A DNA stretch of 64,000 nucleotides from Afipia sp. OHSU_II-C1 (GTDB taxonomy: Bacteria; Pseudomonadota; Alphaproteobacteria; Rhizobiales; Xanthobacteraceae). The notes under the pieces are model-generated. The model did not search any database and was not told the DNA's origin. It saw only the letters and a list, made by a program, of their open reading frames with translations. A program made the translations under genes and the position numbers. The stretch spans positions 62,001 through 126,000 of the forward strand of contig NZ_APJI01000020.1 in NCBI RefSeq assembly GCF_000497575.1, read 5' to 3'. This document shows, piece by piece, positions 9,779 through 18,857 of this stretch. How positions within the stretch are numbered: the stretch's first letter is position 1; each line of letters starts with the position of its first letter.

Positions 9779-10935
9779 TGTCGACCGACGCCCTTTCCAT
9801 CGCCCGTGATCTGCTGCGTTGTCCCTCCGTGACGCCGGCAGACGCGGGCGCGCTCAGTGTACTGGAGAAGCTGCTCGGCGATGCCGGGTTCGAGGTGCAT
9901 CGCGTCACCTTCTCCGAACCCGGCGCGGCCGACATCGACAATCTCTATGCGCGGATCGGCACGGAGGCACCGCACATCACCTTCGCGGGCCACACCGACG
10001 TGGTGCCCGCAGGCGATGAATCCAAGTGGACCCACGGCGCGTTCGCCGGGGACGTCAAGGACGGCATGCTCTATGGCCGCGGCGCGGTCGACATGAAAGG
10101 CGGCATCGCCTGCGCGGTTGCCGCCACGCTTGAATACCTCGCCGCGAACGGCGGCAAGCCCAAAGGCTCGATTTCGTTTCTGATCACCGGCGACGAGGAA
10201 GACATCGCCGTCAACGGCACCGTGAAGCTCCTAAAGTGGGCGGCGGAGCGCGGCGAAAAGTTCGATCACTGCGTGCTGGGTGAGCCCAGCAACGTCAACG
10301 AGATGGGCGATACCATCAAGATCGGACGGCGCGGTTCGCAATCCGGCACGATCATTGTCGACGGCGTGCAGGGGCATGTCGCCTATCCGCACCGCGCGTC
10401 CAATCCGGTGCCGGACATAGCGGCGCTGATCGCCGCATTGAGCGGCGATCCGCTCGACAAGGGCACCGAACACTTTCAGCCGTCGAACCTCGAGTTCACC
10501 TCGGTCGATGTCGGCAATCCGGCCTGGAACGTGATCCCGGCGCAGGCGCGGGCGCGCTTCAACATCCGCTACAACGATTGCCATACCCGCGAATCCCTCC
10601 GCGCGCTGATCGAGGAGCGCGTGACCAAAGCCAGCGGCAACCGCATCAAGGCGCATGTGGTCTGGGAGCCGTCGAACGCCGACGTGTTCCGGACCAGGCC
10701 GGGACCGTTCACCGATCTCGTCGTCGCCGCTATCGAAGACGTCACCGGCCGCAAGCCCGAGCTGAACACCGGCGGCGGCACCTCGGATGCACGCTTCATC
10801 ACGCATTATTGCCCGGTGCTGGAATTCGGCCTTGTCGGCCAGACCATGCACCAGATCGACGAACGCACGCCGGTGTCCGATCTCGAAAAACTTACGAAGA
10901 TCTATCGCGGCGTGCTGGATCGCTATTTCGCATGA
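9778..10935 (+). CDS. dapE: Succinyl-diaminopimelate desuccinylase
   Basis: 385 residues, a dinuclear zinc peptidase of the M20 family that releases succinate to give LL-diaminopimelate. Metal ligands are visible in [12 protein letters not shown] (His and the following catalytic Asp), [10 protein letters not shown] (bridging Asp), TGDEED (catalytic Glu and metal Glu), and the C-terminal MHQIDE histidine. The dimerisation lid domain lies in between (about 180-295). It belongs with dapD just upstream. The stop overlaps the ATG of the next gene by 4 bases. Confidence 0.96.
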   Translation: MSTDALSIARDLLRCPSVTPADAGALSVLEKLLGDAGFEVHRVTFSEPGAADIDNLYARIGTEAPHITFAGHTDVVPAGDESKWTHGAFAGDVKDGMLYGRGAVDMKGGIACAVAATLEYLAANGGKPKGSISFLITGDEEDIAVNGTVKLLKWAAERGEKFDHCVLGEPSNVNEMGDTIKIGRRGSQSGTIIVDGVQGHVAYPHRASNPVPDIAALIAALSGDPLDKGTEHFQPSNLEFTSVDVGNPAWNVIPAQARARFNIRYNDCHTRESLRALIEERVTKASGNRIKAHVVWEPSNADVFRTRPGPFTDLVVAAIEDVTGRKPELNTGGGTSDARFITHYCPVLEFGLVGQTMHQIDERTPVSDLEKLTKIYRGVLDRYFA

Positions 10936-11507
10936 ATGACCCGGACATGAGCGGCCATATCGTTGTTCTTACCGCCATCGATACTGAACTGAACAAGGCG
11001 CGCGCGCCGGAAGGCGTCGAGGTGATCTACACCGGCGTCGGCAAGGTCAACGCAGCGAGCATCGCGACGCTGGCGGTGATGGCGCTGCAGCCGAAGCTGA
11101 TCGTCAATTACGGTACCGCCGGCAAGATCGCGCATATCCATAACGGACTCGTGGAAGTCGCGCACACGGTTCAGCGCGACATGGCCGCGATGCCGCTGGC
11201 GCCGCGCGGGCGCACGCCGTTCTCGCCGGAGATGGACCGGCTGTCCTCGGGCCACGGCAGCGTCGTCTGCGGCACCGGCGACAGCTTCGTGACCTCCGTC
11301 GATCCGTGGCTGGTCGAGAACAACATCGACATCGTCGACATGGAACTGTTCGCGATTGCCCATGTCTGCCAGTGCCACAACGTACCGTGGCGGGCGTTCA
11401 AGTTCATCACCGATGCCGCCGATGAGAACGCCGCGGATCACTGGAACGAGAACGTCGCCGGTGGCGAAGATCTGTTCTGGGATGTGATGAAAGATATAGC
11501 GCGATAG
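10932..11507 (+). CDS. Nucleosidase of the MTA/SAH nucleosidase type
   Basis: 191 residues of the PNP/UDP phosphorylase superfamily. Motifs are [16 protein letters not shown], the purine/ribose site [12 protein letters not shown] with its glutamate, and the catalytic Asp in ITDAAD. These match 5'-methylthioadenosine / S-adenosylhomocysteine nucleosidases, but the protein is shorter than the E. coli enzyme (232 aa), so the precise substrate is inferred. The start at 10932 overlaps dapE (ATGA); an internal ATG at 10947 is possible. Confidence 0.8.
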   Translation: MNDPDMSGHIVVLTAIDTELNKARAPEGVEVIYTGVGKVNAASIATLAVMALQPKLIVNYGTAGKIAHIHNGLVEVAHTVQRDMAAMPLAPRGRTPFSPEMDRLSSGHGSVVCGTGDSFVTSVDPWLVENNIDIVDMELFAIAHVCQCHNVPWRAFKFITDAADENAADHWNENVAGGEDLFWDVMKDIAR

Positions 11508-11518
11508 TCGCTTCGTAC

Positions 11519-11607
11519 CGTCATTGCGAGCGAAGCGAAGCAATCCATCTTCTCATATGTGCAGACAAAGAGTGGACTGCTTCGTCGCTTCGCTCCTCGC
11601 AATGACG
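11519..11607. repeat. Palindromic intergenic repeat, family B
   Basis: The left end CGTCATTGCGAGCGAAGCG and the right end CGCTCCTCGCAATGACG are inverted copies, with GCAATCC / GGACTGC inner arms. The element lies between the convergent nucleosidase and truA genes. Other copies are at 28561-28645, 31974-32052 and 61723-61832. Confidence 0.85.
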
Positions 11608-11617
11608 ATTTACCGAG

Positions 11618-12355
11618 CTAATACTCCACCCGCACCAGATAGAGTCCGTCCGGCGGCGCAACAGGGCCGCAGGCCGTACGGTCGCGCGCCTCGAGCGCAT
11701 TGCGCAAATCCTGTGCCGTCCAGCGTCCATGGCCGACCCAGACCAGCGAGCCGACCATCGAACGCACCTGACTGTGCAGGAACGAGCGCGCCGAGGTCGT
11801 GATATTCACGTCATCGCCGTCACGCGTCACATCGAGTGCGTCCAGCGTTTTCTCCGGCGACTTCGCCTGACATTCGGTGTCGCGAAAGGTGGTGAAGTCG
11901 TGCTTGCCGACTAGCATCTGCGCGGCTTCCTGCATCGCCGCGACATCGAGCGGCCGCGGCACGCGCCACGCGTGCCCTGCTTTCAGGGCGAGGTTCGCCC
12001 GGTGATTGACGATGCGGTAGATGTAGTGCCGCTTGGTCGCCGAGAACCGCGCATCGAAAGTTTCCGGTACGATCTCCGCCGACAGCACGCCGATCGGATG
12101 CGGGCGCAGATGGGCGTTCAGCGCATCGCGCACGCGATCGGCCCTGTAGTCCTTTGCCAGATCGATATGCGCCACCTGCCCGAGCGCATGGACACCGGCA
12201 TCGGTGCGGCCTGCGCCGTTGACCCGCACATCGTCGCCGGTCATCGCCTTCACGGCATCTTCAAGCGCGCCCTGCACGGACGGGCCCTTGTCCTGATACT
12301 GCCACCCCCAGAAGGGAGCGCCGTCATATTCGATGAGGAGCTTGTAGCGGGGCAT
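11618..12355 (-). CDS. truA: tRNA pseudouridine(38-40) synthase TruA
   Basis: 245 residues. The catalytic aspartate is in [15 protein letters not shown]; the N-terminal [17 protein letters not shown] and the later RHYIYRI and [13 protein letters not shown] motifs are typical of TruA. It isomerises uridines 38-40 in the tRNA anticodon arm. The ATG shares a base with the stop of fmt, so def, fmt and truA form one operon on this strand. Confidence 0.96.
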   Translation of the reverse strand: MPRYKLLIEYDGAPFWGWQYQDKGPSVQGALEDAVKAMTGDDVRVNGAGRTDAGVHALGQVAHIDLAKDYRADRVRDALNAHLRPHPIGVLSAEIVPETFDARFSATKRHYIYRIVNHRANLALKAGHAWRVPRPLDVAAMQEAAQMLVGKHDFTTFRDTECQAKSPEKTLDALDVTRDGDDVNITTSARSFLHSQVRSMVGSLVWVGHGRWTAQDLRNALEARDRTACGPVAPPDGLYLVRVEY

Positions 12356-13290
12356 CAGCTCACACGCGCCGGCGGCTTGAGCGGCGTGCCGTTGAGAAAC
12401 GCATCGGCCTTCATCGGCGGCTTCCCGGCACGCTGCAAGTCGAGAATCCGGATCGCATCCTGGCCGCAGGCAATCGTCAGCTTGTCGTCCAGCACATCGC
12501 CCGGCGCACCGGAGCCCTTGGCCAATTCACAGCGCAGCACCTTGATGCGCACCGGCTCGCCATCGATGGCGATCTCGAACCACGCGCCCGGAAACGGCGA
12601 GAGGCCGTGGATATGCCGCAAAACCTCACGCGCTGATTTGGTCCAGTCGATCCGCGCCTCGGCCTTGTCGATTTTGGCGGCGTAGGTGACGCCCTCTTCG
12701 CTCTGCTTCGTGAATTGCAGGCCGCCGCGCGATAGTCCGCCCATCGCCCGCACCATCAAATCCGCTCCGAGAGGCGCAAGCGCATCGTGCAAATCCTGCG
12801 CGGTCATGGCGTCGGTGATCGGCAGGCGCTCCGCCATCGCCACGTCACCAGTGTCGAGTCCGGCATCCATCTTCATGACCATGACGCCGGACTCCGCATC
12901 GCCCGTCATGATCGCGCGCTGGATCGGCGCGGCGCCGCGCCAGCGCGGCAGCAACGACCCATGCAGGTTGAAACAGCCGAGCGGCACGGCGTCGATAATG
13001 TTCTGCGGCAGGATCATGCCGTAAGCCACGACAACGGCGGCATCGGCATTGTGCGAACGGAACTCGGCTTCGGCTTCCGGCGTCTTCAGCGTTTTCGGCG
13101 TCAGCACCGGAATGCCGAGTTGTCGCGCAGCCTGCTCCACCGGTGTCGCCTGCAGCTTCATGCCGCGGCCAGCCGGCTTCGGCGCGCGCGTATAGACCGC
13201 CGCAATCTCATGGCCGTGGTCCGCCAGCGCCAGCAGCGTCGGCACCGCGAAATCCGGCGTGCCCATGAAGATCAGACGAAGCGGCATCAA
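12355..13290 (-). CDS. fmt: Methionyl-tRNA formyltransferase
   Basis: 311 residues. It formylates initiator Met-tRNA with 10-formyl-[15 protein letters not shown] at the N-terminus, the folate-site [12 protein letters not shown] motif and the MDAGLDTGD segment are all present; the C-terminal OB-like domain covers about 205-311. ATG 13290 is followed at once by a second ATG (13287), which may be the true start. It lies 10 bases after def and overlaps truA. Confidence 0.96.
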   Translation of the reverse strand: MMPLRLIFMGTPDFAVPTLLALADHGHEIAAVYTRAPKPAGRGMKLQATPVEQAARQLGIPVLTPKTLKTPEAEAEFRSHNADAAVVVAYGMILPQNIIDAVPLGCFNLHGSLLPRWRGAAPIQRAIMTGDAESGVMVMKMDAGLDTGDVAMAERLPITDAMTAQDLHDALAPLGADLMVRAMGGLSRGGLQFTKQSEEGVTYAAKIDKAEARIDWTKSAREVLRHIHGLSPFPGAWFEIAIDGEPVRIKVLRCELAKGSGAPGDVLDDKLTIACGQDAIRILDLQRAGKPPMKADAFLNGTPLKPPARVS

Positions 13291-13300
13291 AAGCTCCGGC

Positions 13301-13816
13301 TTATTTCGCCGCGAGCTTGGCGGCCTTGGTGAACTTCTTCATCACGCGGTCGCGCTTGAGCTTGGAGAGATAGTCCACGAACAGCACACCGTTGAGGTGA
13401 TCGATCTCGTGCTGGATGCAGGTGGCGTAAAGTCCCTCCGCATCTTCCTCGCGCATCACGCCTTCGATATCCATGAAGCGCACCCGCACCCGCGCCGGCC
13501 GCTCGACCTCCTCATAGTATTCGGGGATCGACAGGCAGCCTTCCTCGTAAACGGACATCTCGTCGGACGACGCCAGAATTTCCGGATTGATGAAGACGCG
13601 CGGTTCCTTTTCCCCCTCCTTCTTGGACAGATCCATGGTGATCAGGCGCAGCGGCACGGCGACCTGGATCGCGGCCAGGCCGATGCCGGGCGCGTCATAC
13701 ATGGTCTGGAACATGTCGTCGGCCAGCGCCCGGATCTCGGGCGTGATCTTTTCAACCGGCTTGGAGATCAGCCGCAGTTGCTTGTCGGGAAGGATGATGA
13801 TGTCGCGATTGGCCAT
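13301..13816 (-). CDS. def: Peptide deformylase
   Basis: 171 residues. The three conserved motifs are [20 protein letters not shown] (metal Cys) and QHEIDHLNG (metal histidines and catalytic Glu). It removes the formyl group from nascent proteins, the step that follows the action of Fmt encoded next door. It heads the def-fmt-truA operon, divergent from rmuC. Confidence 0.97.
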   Translation of the reverse strand: MANRDIIILPDKQLRLISKPVEKITPEIRALADDMFQTMYDAPGIGLAAIQVAVPLRLITMDLSKKEGEKEPRVFINPEILASSDEMSVYEEGCLSIPEYYEEVERPARVRVRFMDIEGVMREEDAEGLYATCIQHEIDHLNGVLFVDYLSKLKRDRVMKKFTKAAKLAAK

Positions 13817-13892
13817 GGGCGCGATGTAATGGGAGCGCCAGCCGCGGTCAAACCCGTTGTGGGCTCAGGCGCTTGGCTGGAGGCAAATGCCG

Positions 13893-13908
13893 TTAACCGG
13901 CGATTAAC
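13893..13908. promoter_or_regulatory. Possible CtrA box between def and rmuC
   Basis: TTAA (13893-13896), seven bases, TTAA (13904-13907) followed by C matches the alphaproteobacterial CtrA consensus TTAA-N7-TTAAC. A further TTAACC with the same ATTAACCATAAAA context recurs about 28 bases on (near 13927-13940). The site lies 80 bases before rmuC and 77 bases before def, so it could act on either gene. Binding is inferred from the motif alone. Confidence 0.4.
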
Positions 13909-13987
13909 CATAAAAAACAAGACGTTATTAACCATAAAATGTTCCCTATTCGTTCGCTTCGAGCACCGAATCGGGTTACAAAGGGGC

Positions 13988-15196
13988 ATGAACGAGATCC
14001 TTTTCATGGCCGGCGATCTGCCGGTTCGCGTAGGCGATGCCCTCATCGCATTCGGCGTGCTTGCGCTGCTGCTGCTGCTGACCATCGCCATCGTCATCGC
14101 GCGCTCCGGCCGCAAGGGTGCTGAGGCGGCCATGGCGCAGGCGGTGCGCGCCGACGAGCTTGAAGAGCGGCTCGCAGAAGTCCTGCGCATGCAGAGCGAA
14201 TCCACCGGCCGGGTTCATGAAATGGGGCAAGCGCTGGTGGGACGTCAGGCGGAGATGGCCCGCGCCGTCAACGAGCGGCTGGATTCGGTGACGCATCGCG
14301 TCGGCCAGTCCATGGAACAGACCACGCGCAACACGATGGATAGCTTGCGCGTGCTGCACGAGCGCCTCGGCATCATCGACAACGCGCATAAGAATCTTAC
14401 CGACCTCACCTCGCAGGTAACGACGCTGCGTGACGTGCTCGCCAACAAGCAGTCGCGCGGCGCATTCGGCCAGGCGCGGATGGAAGCCATCGTGCAGGAC
14501 GGCATGCCGAAAGACTCCTATGCCTTTCAGCACACGCTCTCGAACCGGACCCGCCCGGACTGCGTGATCTTCCTGCCGGACCAGCGGCCGCTGTGCGTCG
14601 ATGCGAAATTTCCGCTGGAATCCGTCACCGCCTTGCGCGATGCGCGCAGCGACGAGGAGAAGAAATACGCCACCCAGCGGCTGCGGCAGGACGTGATGAA
14701 GCACGTCAACGACATCGCCGAGAAGTATCTCATTCCCGGCGAGACGCAGGACACGGCGCTGATGTTCGTGCCGTCGGAATCGGTTTACGCGGAAATTCAC
14801 GATGGCTTCGACGACGTGATCCAGAAAGCCTACCGCGCGCGGGTGGTACTGGTGTCGCCGTCGCTGCTGATGCTGGCGATCCAGGTGATGCAGCAGATCC
14901 TGAAGGACGCGCGGATGCGCGACGCCGCCGACCAGATCCGCACCGAGGTCATGCACATGTCGGACGATCTCGGCCGTCTGCGCGACCGCGTGCTGAAGCT
15001 GCAAAAGGACTTCGGCAACGTCAACGAAGACGTTCGCCAGATCCTGATTTCGGCGGAGAAGATCGAGAAGCGCGCCGGCCGTATCGAGGAACTGGATTTT
15101 AGCAAGAGCAGCGAGCCCGCCGACGCGCGCATGGTGACCGGCGGCAGCGATCTGTTCCCGGCCCACCCGCTCCGCAAATTGCAGGCGGGCGAATAA
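13988..15196 (+). CDS. rmuC: RmuC-family DNA recombination protein
   Basis: 402 residues. An N-terminal membrane helix (about 11-31) is followed by a long coiled coil (about 40-150) and the RmuC nuclease-like domain (about 160-370), with NRTRPDCVIFLPDQRPLCVD and DAKFPLES, the restriction-endonuclease-like core. RmuC limits inversions at short inverted repeats in E. coli; the biochemical role is not settled. ATG 13988 is chosen because the frame upstream overlaps def on the other strand and is not family-like. Confidence 0.9.
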   Translation: MNEILFMAGDLPVRVGDALIAFGVLALLLLLTIAIVIARSGRKGAEAAMAQAVRADELEERLAEVLRMQSESTGRVHEMGQALVGRQAEMARAVNERLDSVTHRVGQSMEQTTRNTMDSLRVLHERLGIIDNAHKNLTDLTSQVTTLRDVLANKQSRGAFGQARMEAIVQDGMPKDSYAFQHTLSNRTRPDCVIFLPDQRPLCVDAKFPLESVTALRDARSDEEKKYATQRLRQDVMKHVNDIAEKYLIPGETQDTALMFVPSESVYAEIHDGFDDVIQKAYRARVVLVSPSLLMLAIQVMQQILKDARMRDAADQIRTEVMHMSDDLGRLRDRVLKLQKDFGNVNEDVRQILISAEKIEKRAGRIEELDFSKSSEPADARMVTGGSDLFPAHPLRKLQAGE

Positions 15197-15212
15197 TCGT
15201 CGCAATCGGGAC

Positions 15213-15344
15213 TTACCCCACCCCGGCGCTTCGCGCCGACCCTCCCCACAAGGGGGAGGGAGAAGAAAGACTTGTGCTCGCCACACCTCCTATCCCTCCC
15301 CTCGATGGGGAGGTGGCTGACCACAGGTCAGCCGGGTGGGGTGA
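15213..15344. repeat. Palindromic intergenic repeat, family C
   Basis: TACCCCACCCCGGCGCTTCGC at the left, GGTGGGGTGA at the right, with inner CCTCCCC / GGGGAGG arms and a CTGACCACAGGTCAG hairpin. It is the related, oppositely arranged copy of the element at 8169-8300. Confidence 0.75.
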
Positions 15345-15372
15345 TCGGCCAAGAATCTGCTAACACCATCGC

Positions 15373-16740
15373 ATGACAGCACCCGATAGCGCCGAACCAG
15401 TCTCAGCTCCCCGCGCCTCGTGGCGCGAGGCGCTGGCCGTCTATCTGCAAAAGCGCGTGCTGATCGTGCTGTTCCTCGGCTTCTCGTCGGGACTGCCGCT
15501 GGCGCTGTCCGGCTCGACGCTTCTGGTGTGGATGCGGGAATCCGGCGTCGATCTCGGCACCATCGGCCTGTTCGCTCTGGTCGGCACGCCCTACACCCTG
15601 AAATTCCTCTGGGCGCCACTGGTTGACGCGCTGCATGTGCCGCTGCTGACACGCCTGCTCGGGCGGCGGCGCGGCTGGCTGGTGTTCGCGCAACTGCTTT
15701 TGATCGGAGCGATCCTGCTGCTGGCGGTGACCGATCCGGCGCGCTCGCCATTCTATGTTGCGCTCGGTGCGCTGCTGGTCGCGGCCGCGTCGGCAACGCA
15801 GGATATCGTGGTCGATGCCTTTCGCGTCGAAAGCCTGCCGGAGAGCGAGCAGGCCGCCGGCATGGCTTCGTACGTGGCCGCCTACCGCGTCGGCATGCTG
15901 ATCTCCACTGCCGGCGCGCTGTTTCTGGTCAGCGCATTCGAAGGCACCGGCCTGACCAAGCCGATCGCGTGGATGTGGGGCTACATCGCAATGGCCGCGA
16001 TGGTGCTGATCGGGATGATCGCGGCGCTTGTCGCCACCGAACCCGAACAGTCGCGCCGCGCCGAAGCAGCAACCTCCGGTGAGAACGCGATCTCCCGCGT
16101 CGTCGGCGCCGCCGTCGGCGCATTCACCGAATTCCTGACCCGCAAGGACGTCTGGGCGGTGCTCGCCTTCGTGATCCTCTACAAGTTCACGGATTCATTT
16201 TCCGGCACCATGACCGCGCCGTTCGTGATCGATCTTGGATTCACGCGCAACGATTATGCCGCCATCGTCAAGGGCGTCGGGCTTGCCGCGACACTGGTCG
16301 GCGGCTTTGCCGGAGGCTTTCTCGCGCGCGCATGGTCGCTGGAAGCGTGTCTGTGGATCGGAGGCGTGCTGCAGGCGATTTCGAATCTCGCCTTCGCCTG
16401 GCTGGCCTTTGTCGGACACAATCAATGGGCGCTGGCGCTGGCGATCACGGTCGAGAACTTTACCGGCGCCATCGGCACAGTGATCTTCGTCGCCTATCTG
16501 TCATCGCTGTGCCAGAGCCCGCTGCACACCGCGACCCAGTACGCGCTGCTCACCGCCTTCGCCGCCATCGGCAGAACCTATCTCTCCGCGGGCGCGGGCT
16601 ATGTCGCGCAGGCCACCGGCTGGCCGGCGTTCTTCGTGCTCAGCGTGCTGGTCGCGGTGCCGAGCTTGATCCTGCTGGCGTGGCTACAGCGGCGCGGGCA
16701 CTTCAAGACGCTGGCACGGCGCGAAGCCATCGCGGCGTAA
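15373..16740 (+). CDS. ampG: AmpG-like muropeptide MFS permease
   Basis: 455 residues with about 12-14 membrane segments. The N-terminal FLGFSSGLPLALSGSTLLVW and the loop TPYTLKFLWAPLVDA are typical of AmpG, which imports GlcNAc-anhydroMurNAc peptides for cell-wall recycling and thereby can feed AmpR-type beta-lactamase control. ATQDIVVDAFRVE after helix 4 also fits. No ampC or ampR is near. It stands alone between a repeat and the convergent hydrolase gene. Confidence 0.85.
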   Translation: MTAPDSAEPVSAPRASWREALAVYLQKRVLIVLFLGFSSGLPLALSGSTLLVWMRESGVDLGTIGLFALVGTPYTLKFLWAPLVDALHVPLLTRLLGRRRGWLVFAQLLLIGAILLLAVTDPARSPFYVALGALLVAAASATQDIVVDAFRVESLPESEQAAGMASYVAAYRVGMLISTAGALFLVSAFEGTGLTKPIAWMWGYIAMAAMVLIGMIAALVATEPEQSRRAEAATSGENAISRVVGAAVGAFTEFLTRKDVWAVLAFVILYKFTDSFSGTMTAPFVIDLGFTRNDYAAIVKGVGLAATLVGGFAGGFLARAWSLEACLWIGGVLQAISNLAFAWLAFVGHNQWALALAITVENFTGAIGTVIFVAYLSSLCQSPLHTATQYALLTAFAAIGRTYLSAGAGYVAQATGWPAFFVLSVLVAVPSLILLAWLQRRGHFKTLARREAIAA

Positions 16741-16743
16741 TGC

Positions 16744-17313
16744 TCAGGCGGCCTTCTTCTTCGCGGCCTTTGAGACCAGCGCCGCAACCGGCCCGATGGT
16801 CTTGCCGACCATCCTTCTGTAACCCGCCGCGTTGAAATGCAGGTCACCTCCGCCAACGACGAGCGCCGGGTTCTGATGATCCGCCACGTTGTAAACCGGC
16901 GGCCGGATCACATAGGTGTCGATCCCCTTCGCCCGCAGGCGGCTGACGATACCGGCGACGTTGGCCTGAACTTCCGCCATGCTGACGCCGCGCTTGATAT
17001 CGTTGATGCCGATCCAGATCACCACAACGCGCGTGCCGGACGGCACCGCTGAATCCAGTCGTCCCGCAAGGCCCGAACTGGTGTTGCCGTTGATGCCGCC
17101 ATTGCTGACGCTCACGTTCAGACCTCGCGCATTGAGCGCGGCCTGAAGCTGGCTCGGATAGTTCTCGGAGGGAGAGATGCCCTTGCCGTAGACGTTGCTG
17201 TCGCCGATCACTGCGACCAGCACCTGCGCGCAGGCGGACTGCACAACAGCAGGCGCCGCGAGAAAGAAGACAGCAAGAAAAAAGGAAGCAAACAGGTTTC
17301 GCTGCAATGACAT
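16744..17313 (-). CDS. Secreted SGNH/GDSL-type hydrolase
   Basis: 189 residues with a signal peptide (hydrophobic core SFFLAVFFLAAPAVV, probable cleavage near SACAQ). Block I GDSNVYGKG has the nucleophile Ser, block III WIGINDI supplies the Gly-Asn-Asp, and the C-terminal GGDLHFNAAGY has the His. The Asp lies two rather than three residues before that His, a small departure from the usual DxxH. It resembles TesA/arylesterase-like lipases; substrate unknown. The lysine/alanine-rich tail SKAAKKKAA is odd. A paralogue is at 43600-44091. Confidence 0.82.
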   Translation of the reverse strand: MSLQRNLFASFFLAVFFLAAPAVVQSACAQVLVAVIGDSNVYGKGISPSENYPSQLQAALNARGLNVSVSNGGINGNTSSGLAGRLDSAVPSGTRVVVIWIGINDIKRGVSMAEVQANVAGIVSRLRAKGIDTYVIRPPVYNVADHQNPALVVGGGDLHFNAAGYRRMVGKTIGPVAALVSKAAKKKAA

Positions 17314-17380
17314 GACCCGCCCTAAAACTGATGTCTAAAATCAGCAGACTAGGGCTGGTGTCCAAACACCGTCAAGCGCG

Positions 17381-17803
17381 TCAATGCTTGGTCACGACGC
17401 TCCACTTGGTGACGACGGCGTCGCTCAACTGGCCGGCGGCCTGCGCACAGGCAATCTCGTTGGCCTTGAGCGCAATGCTTTTACCGATAAAGGGCTTGAG
17501 CGCCGCGGCTTCCGCATCGCTGTTGGTCACGATCTGAAATGTCTCGGGACCGGTTTCCAGATTGCACATGCCCGACGGCGGCGGCAGCCGGCGCGGCTCG
17601 CTGGTGAGCTGGTACGTGATGACGCGCTTCTTCTTCGGTCCCGAACGCATCGCGGTCAGTTCGCCGGACAGGACCTCACCGGTGTTGATCGGCTTGGCTT
17701 TCTGCTGCGCCATCGCGCCGGACGATGTGAGAACTGCGAAACACGCAATCAGGCAGCCAGCGGTAAAAATAATTGAAGTATTCGCGAACAGACGAGAGAT
17801 CAT
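17381..17803 (-). CDS. Secreted protein of unknown function
   Basis: 140 residues. A signal peptide is clear (IIFTAGCLIACFAVLTSSGAM, cleavage likely after AMA). The mature part has no recognised domain; it contains two cysteines (CNLETG and ACAQA) that could form a disulphide. It reads in the same direction as recR, which it follows by 17 bases (17804-17820), and may be cotranscribed with it. Confidence 0.7.
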   Translation of the reverse strand: MISRLFANTSIIFTAGCLIACFAVLTSSGAMAQQKAKPINTGEVLSGELTAMRSGPKKKRVITYQLTSEPRRLPPPSGMCNLETGPETFQIVTNSDAEAAALKPFIGKSIALKANEIACAQAAGQLSDAVVTKWSVVTKH

Positions 17804-17820
17804 GCGGTTTCCATTGGGTT

Positions 17821-18426
17821 TCAGAACAGTGTCCGCTGCCGCATGGCGGCCGACAGGGTTCCTTCGTCGAGATAATCAAGTTCCCCGCCGACCGGCACGC
17901 CGTGCGCCAGCCGCGTGACCTTGACGTTGGCCTCCTGCAACAGGTCGGTGATGTAGTGCGCCGTGGTCTGGCCATCGACGGTTGCATTCAGCGCGAGGAT
18001 GATTTCCGTGACGCGCGGATCGAGCGCGCGCTGCACCAGTGCATCGATGGTCAGATCCTGCGGGCCGACGCCGTCGAGGGGCGACAGTGTGGCGCCGAGC
18101 ACGTGGTAGAATCCATTTGTGGCATGAGCGCGTTCGAGCGCCCACAAATCCGCAACATCCGCCACCACAACGATAATCGAGGGATCGCGCCGCATGTCGG
18201 TGCAGACCGTGCAGGGATTTTGCGTGTCGATATTCCCGCAGGTGTTGCAGACCTGAATCTTGTCAATCGCCACCTGCAATGCCGCCGACAGCGGCGTCAT
18301 CAGGGCTTCGCGCTTCTTGATCAGATGCAGCGCCGCGCGCCGCGCCGAGCGCGGGCCGAGCCCCGGCAGCCGCGCCAGCAACTGGATCAGCCGTTCGATT
18401 TCCGGACCTGCGACCGAGGAGACCAT
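17821..18426 (-). CDS. recR: Recombination protein RecR
   Basis: 201 residues. It begins with a helix-hairpin-helix ([20 protein letters not shown]), then a C4 zinc finger ([16 protein letters not shown]), a Toprim domain with [12 protein letters not shown], and a C-terminal Walker B-like segment. RecR works with RecF and RecO to load RecA on gapped DNA. It is the last of the dnaX-ybaB-recR group, a widely conserved order. Confidence 0.96.
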   Translation of the reverse strand: MVSSVAGPEIERLIQLLARLPGLGPRSARRAALHLIKKREALMTPLSAALQVAIDKIQVCNTCGNIDTQNPCTVCTDMRRDPSIIVVVADVADLWALERAHATNGFYHVLGATLSPLDGVGPQDLTIDALVQRALDPRVTEIILALNATVDGQTTAHYITDLLQEANVKVTRLAHGVPVGGELDYLDEGTLSAAMRQRTLF

Positions 18427-18462
18427 CAGAGCATTTTCACGTTGAGAAGGCGCATCGCGGCT

Positions 18463-18783
18463 CTAGCCGAGACCCAGCCCCGGCGGCAGGCCAAGGCCGC
18501 CGGTCAGCGCCTGCATTTTCTCCTGCATGGCGGCTTCGGCCTTGCGGCGCGCATCATTCTGCGCGGTCACCAGCAGGTCTTCGAGAATCTCCCGCTCGTC
18601 AGCCTTCATCAGCGACGGATCGATCTTCACGGCCTTTACTTCGCCCTTGGCGGTCATGCGCACGTTGACGAGTCCGCCGCCGGACAGGCCTTCGACCTCG
18701 ATGGTGTCGAGTTCATCCTGCAGCGCCTTCATCTTGGACTGAAGCTGCGCTGCCTGTTTCATCATACCGAGAAAGTCAGCCAT
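18463..18783 (-). CDS. YbaB/EbfC nucleoid-associated protein
   Basis: 106 residues. [18 protein letters not shown] is the family N-terminal helix, followed by [22 protein letters not shown], the beta-hairpin that contacts DNA in the dimer, and a second long helix. EbfC proteins bind DNA without strong sequence preference. The glycine- and leucine-rich end [12 protein letters not shown] is typical. It lies between dnaX and recR, in the usual order. Confidence 0.95.
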   Translation of the reverse strand: MADFLGMMKQAAQLQSKMKALQDELDTIEVEGLSGGGLVNVRMTAKGEVKAVKIDPSLMKADEREILEDLLVTAQNDARRKAEAAMQEKMQALTGGLGLPPGLGLG

Positions 18784-18808
18784 GAACGGTCCTTTGTCGT
18801 TGATGTCC

Positions 18809-18857
18809 GGACATCATCTTGTCCGAAAACCGGTTTCCACCTTTCGGGATCATGTCC
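18809..18857. repeat. Short palindromic repeat, family E
   Basis: GGACATCATCTTGTCCGAAA and TTTCGGGATCATGTCC form an imperfect hairpin around ACCGGTTT. It fills the gap between the stop of dnaX and the start of ybaB. Elements of this type (CCGAAAACCGGTTTCC with flanking GATCATG) are common in Rhizobiales by my recollection; no other copy was seen in this window. Confidence 0.55.
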
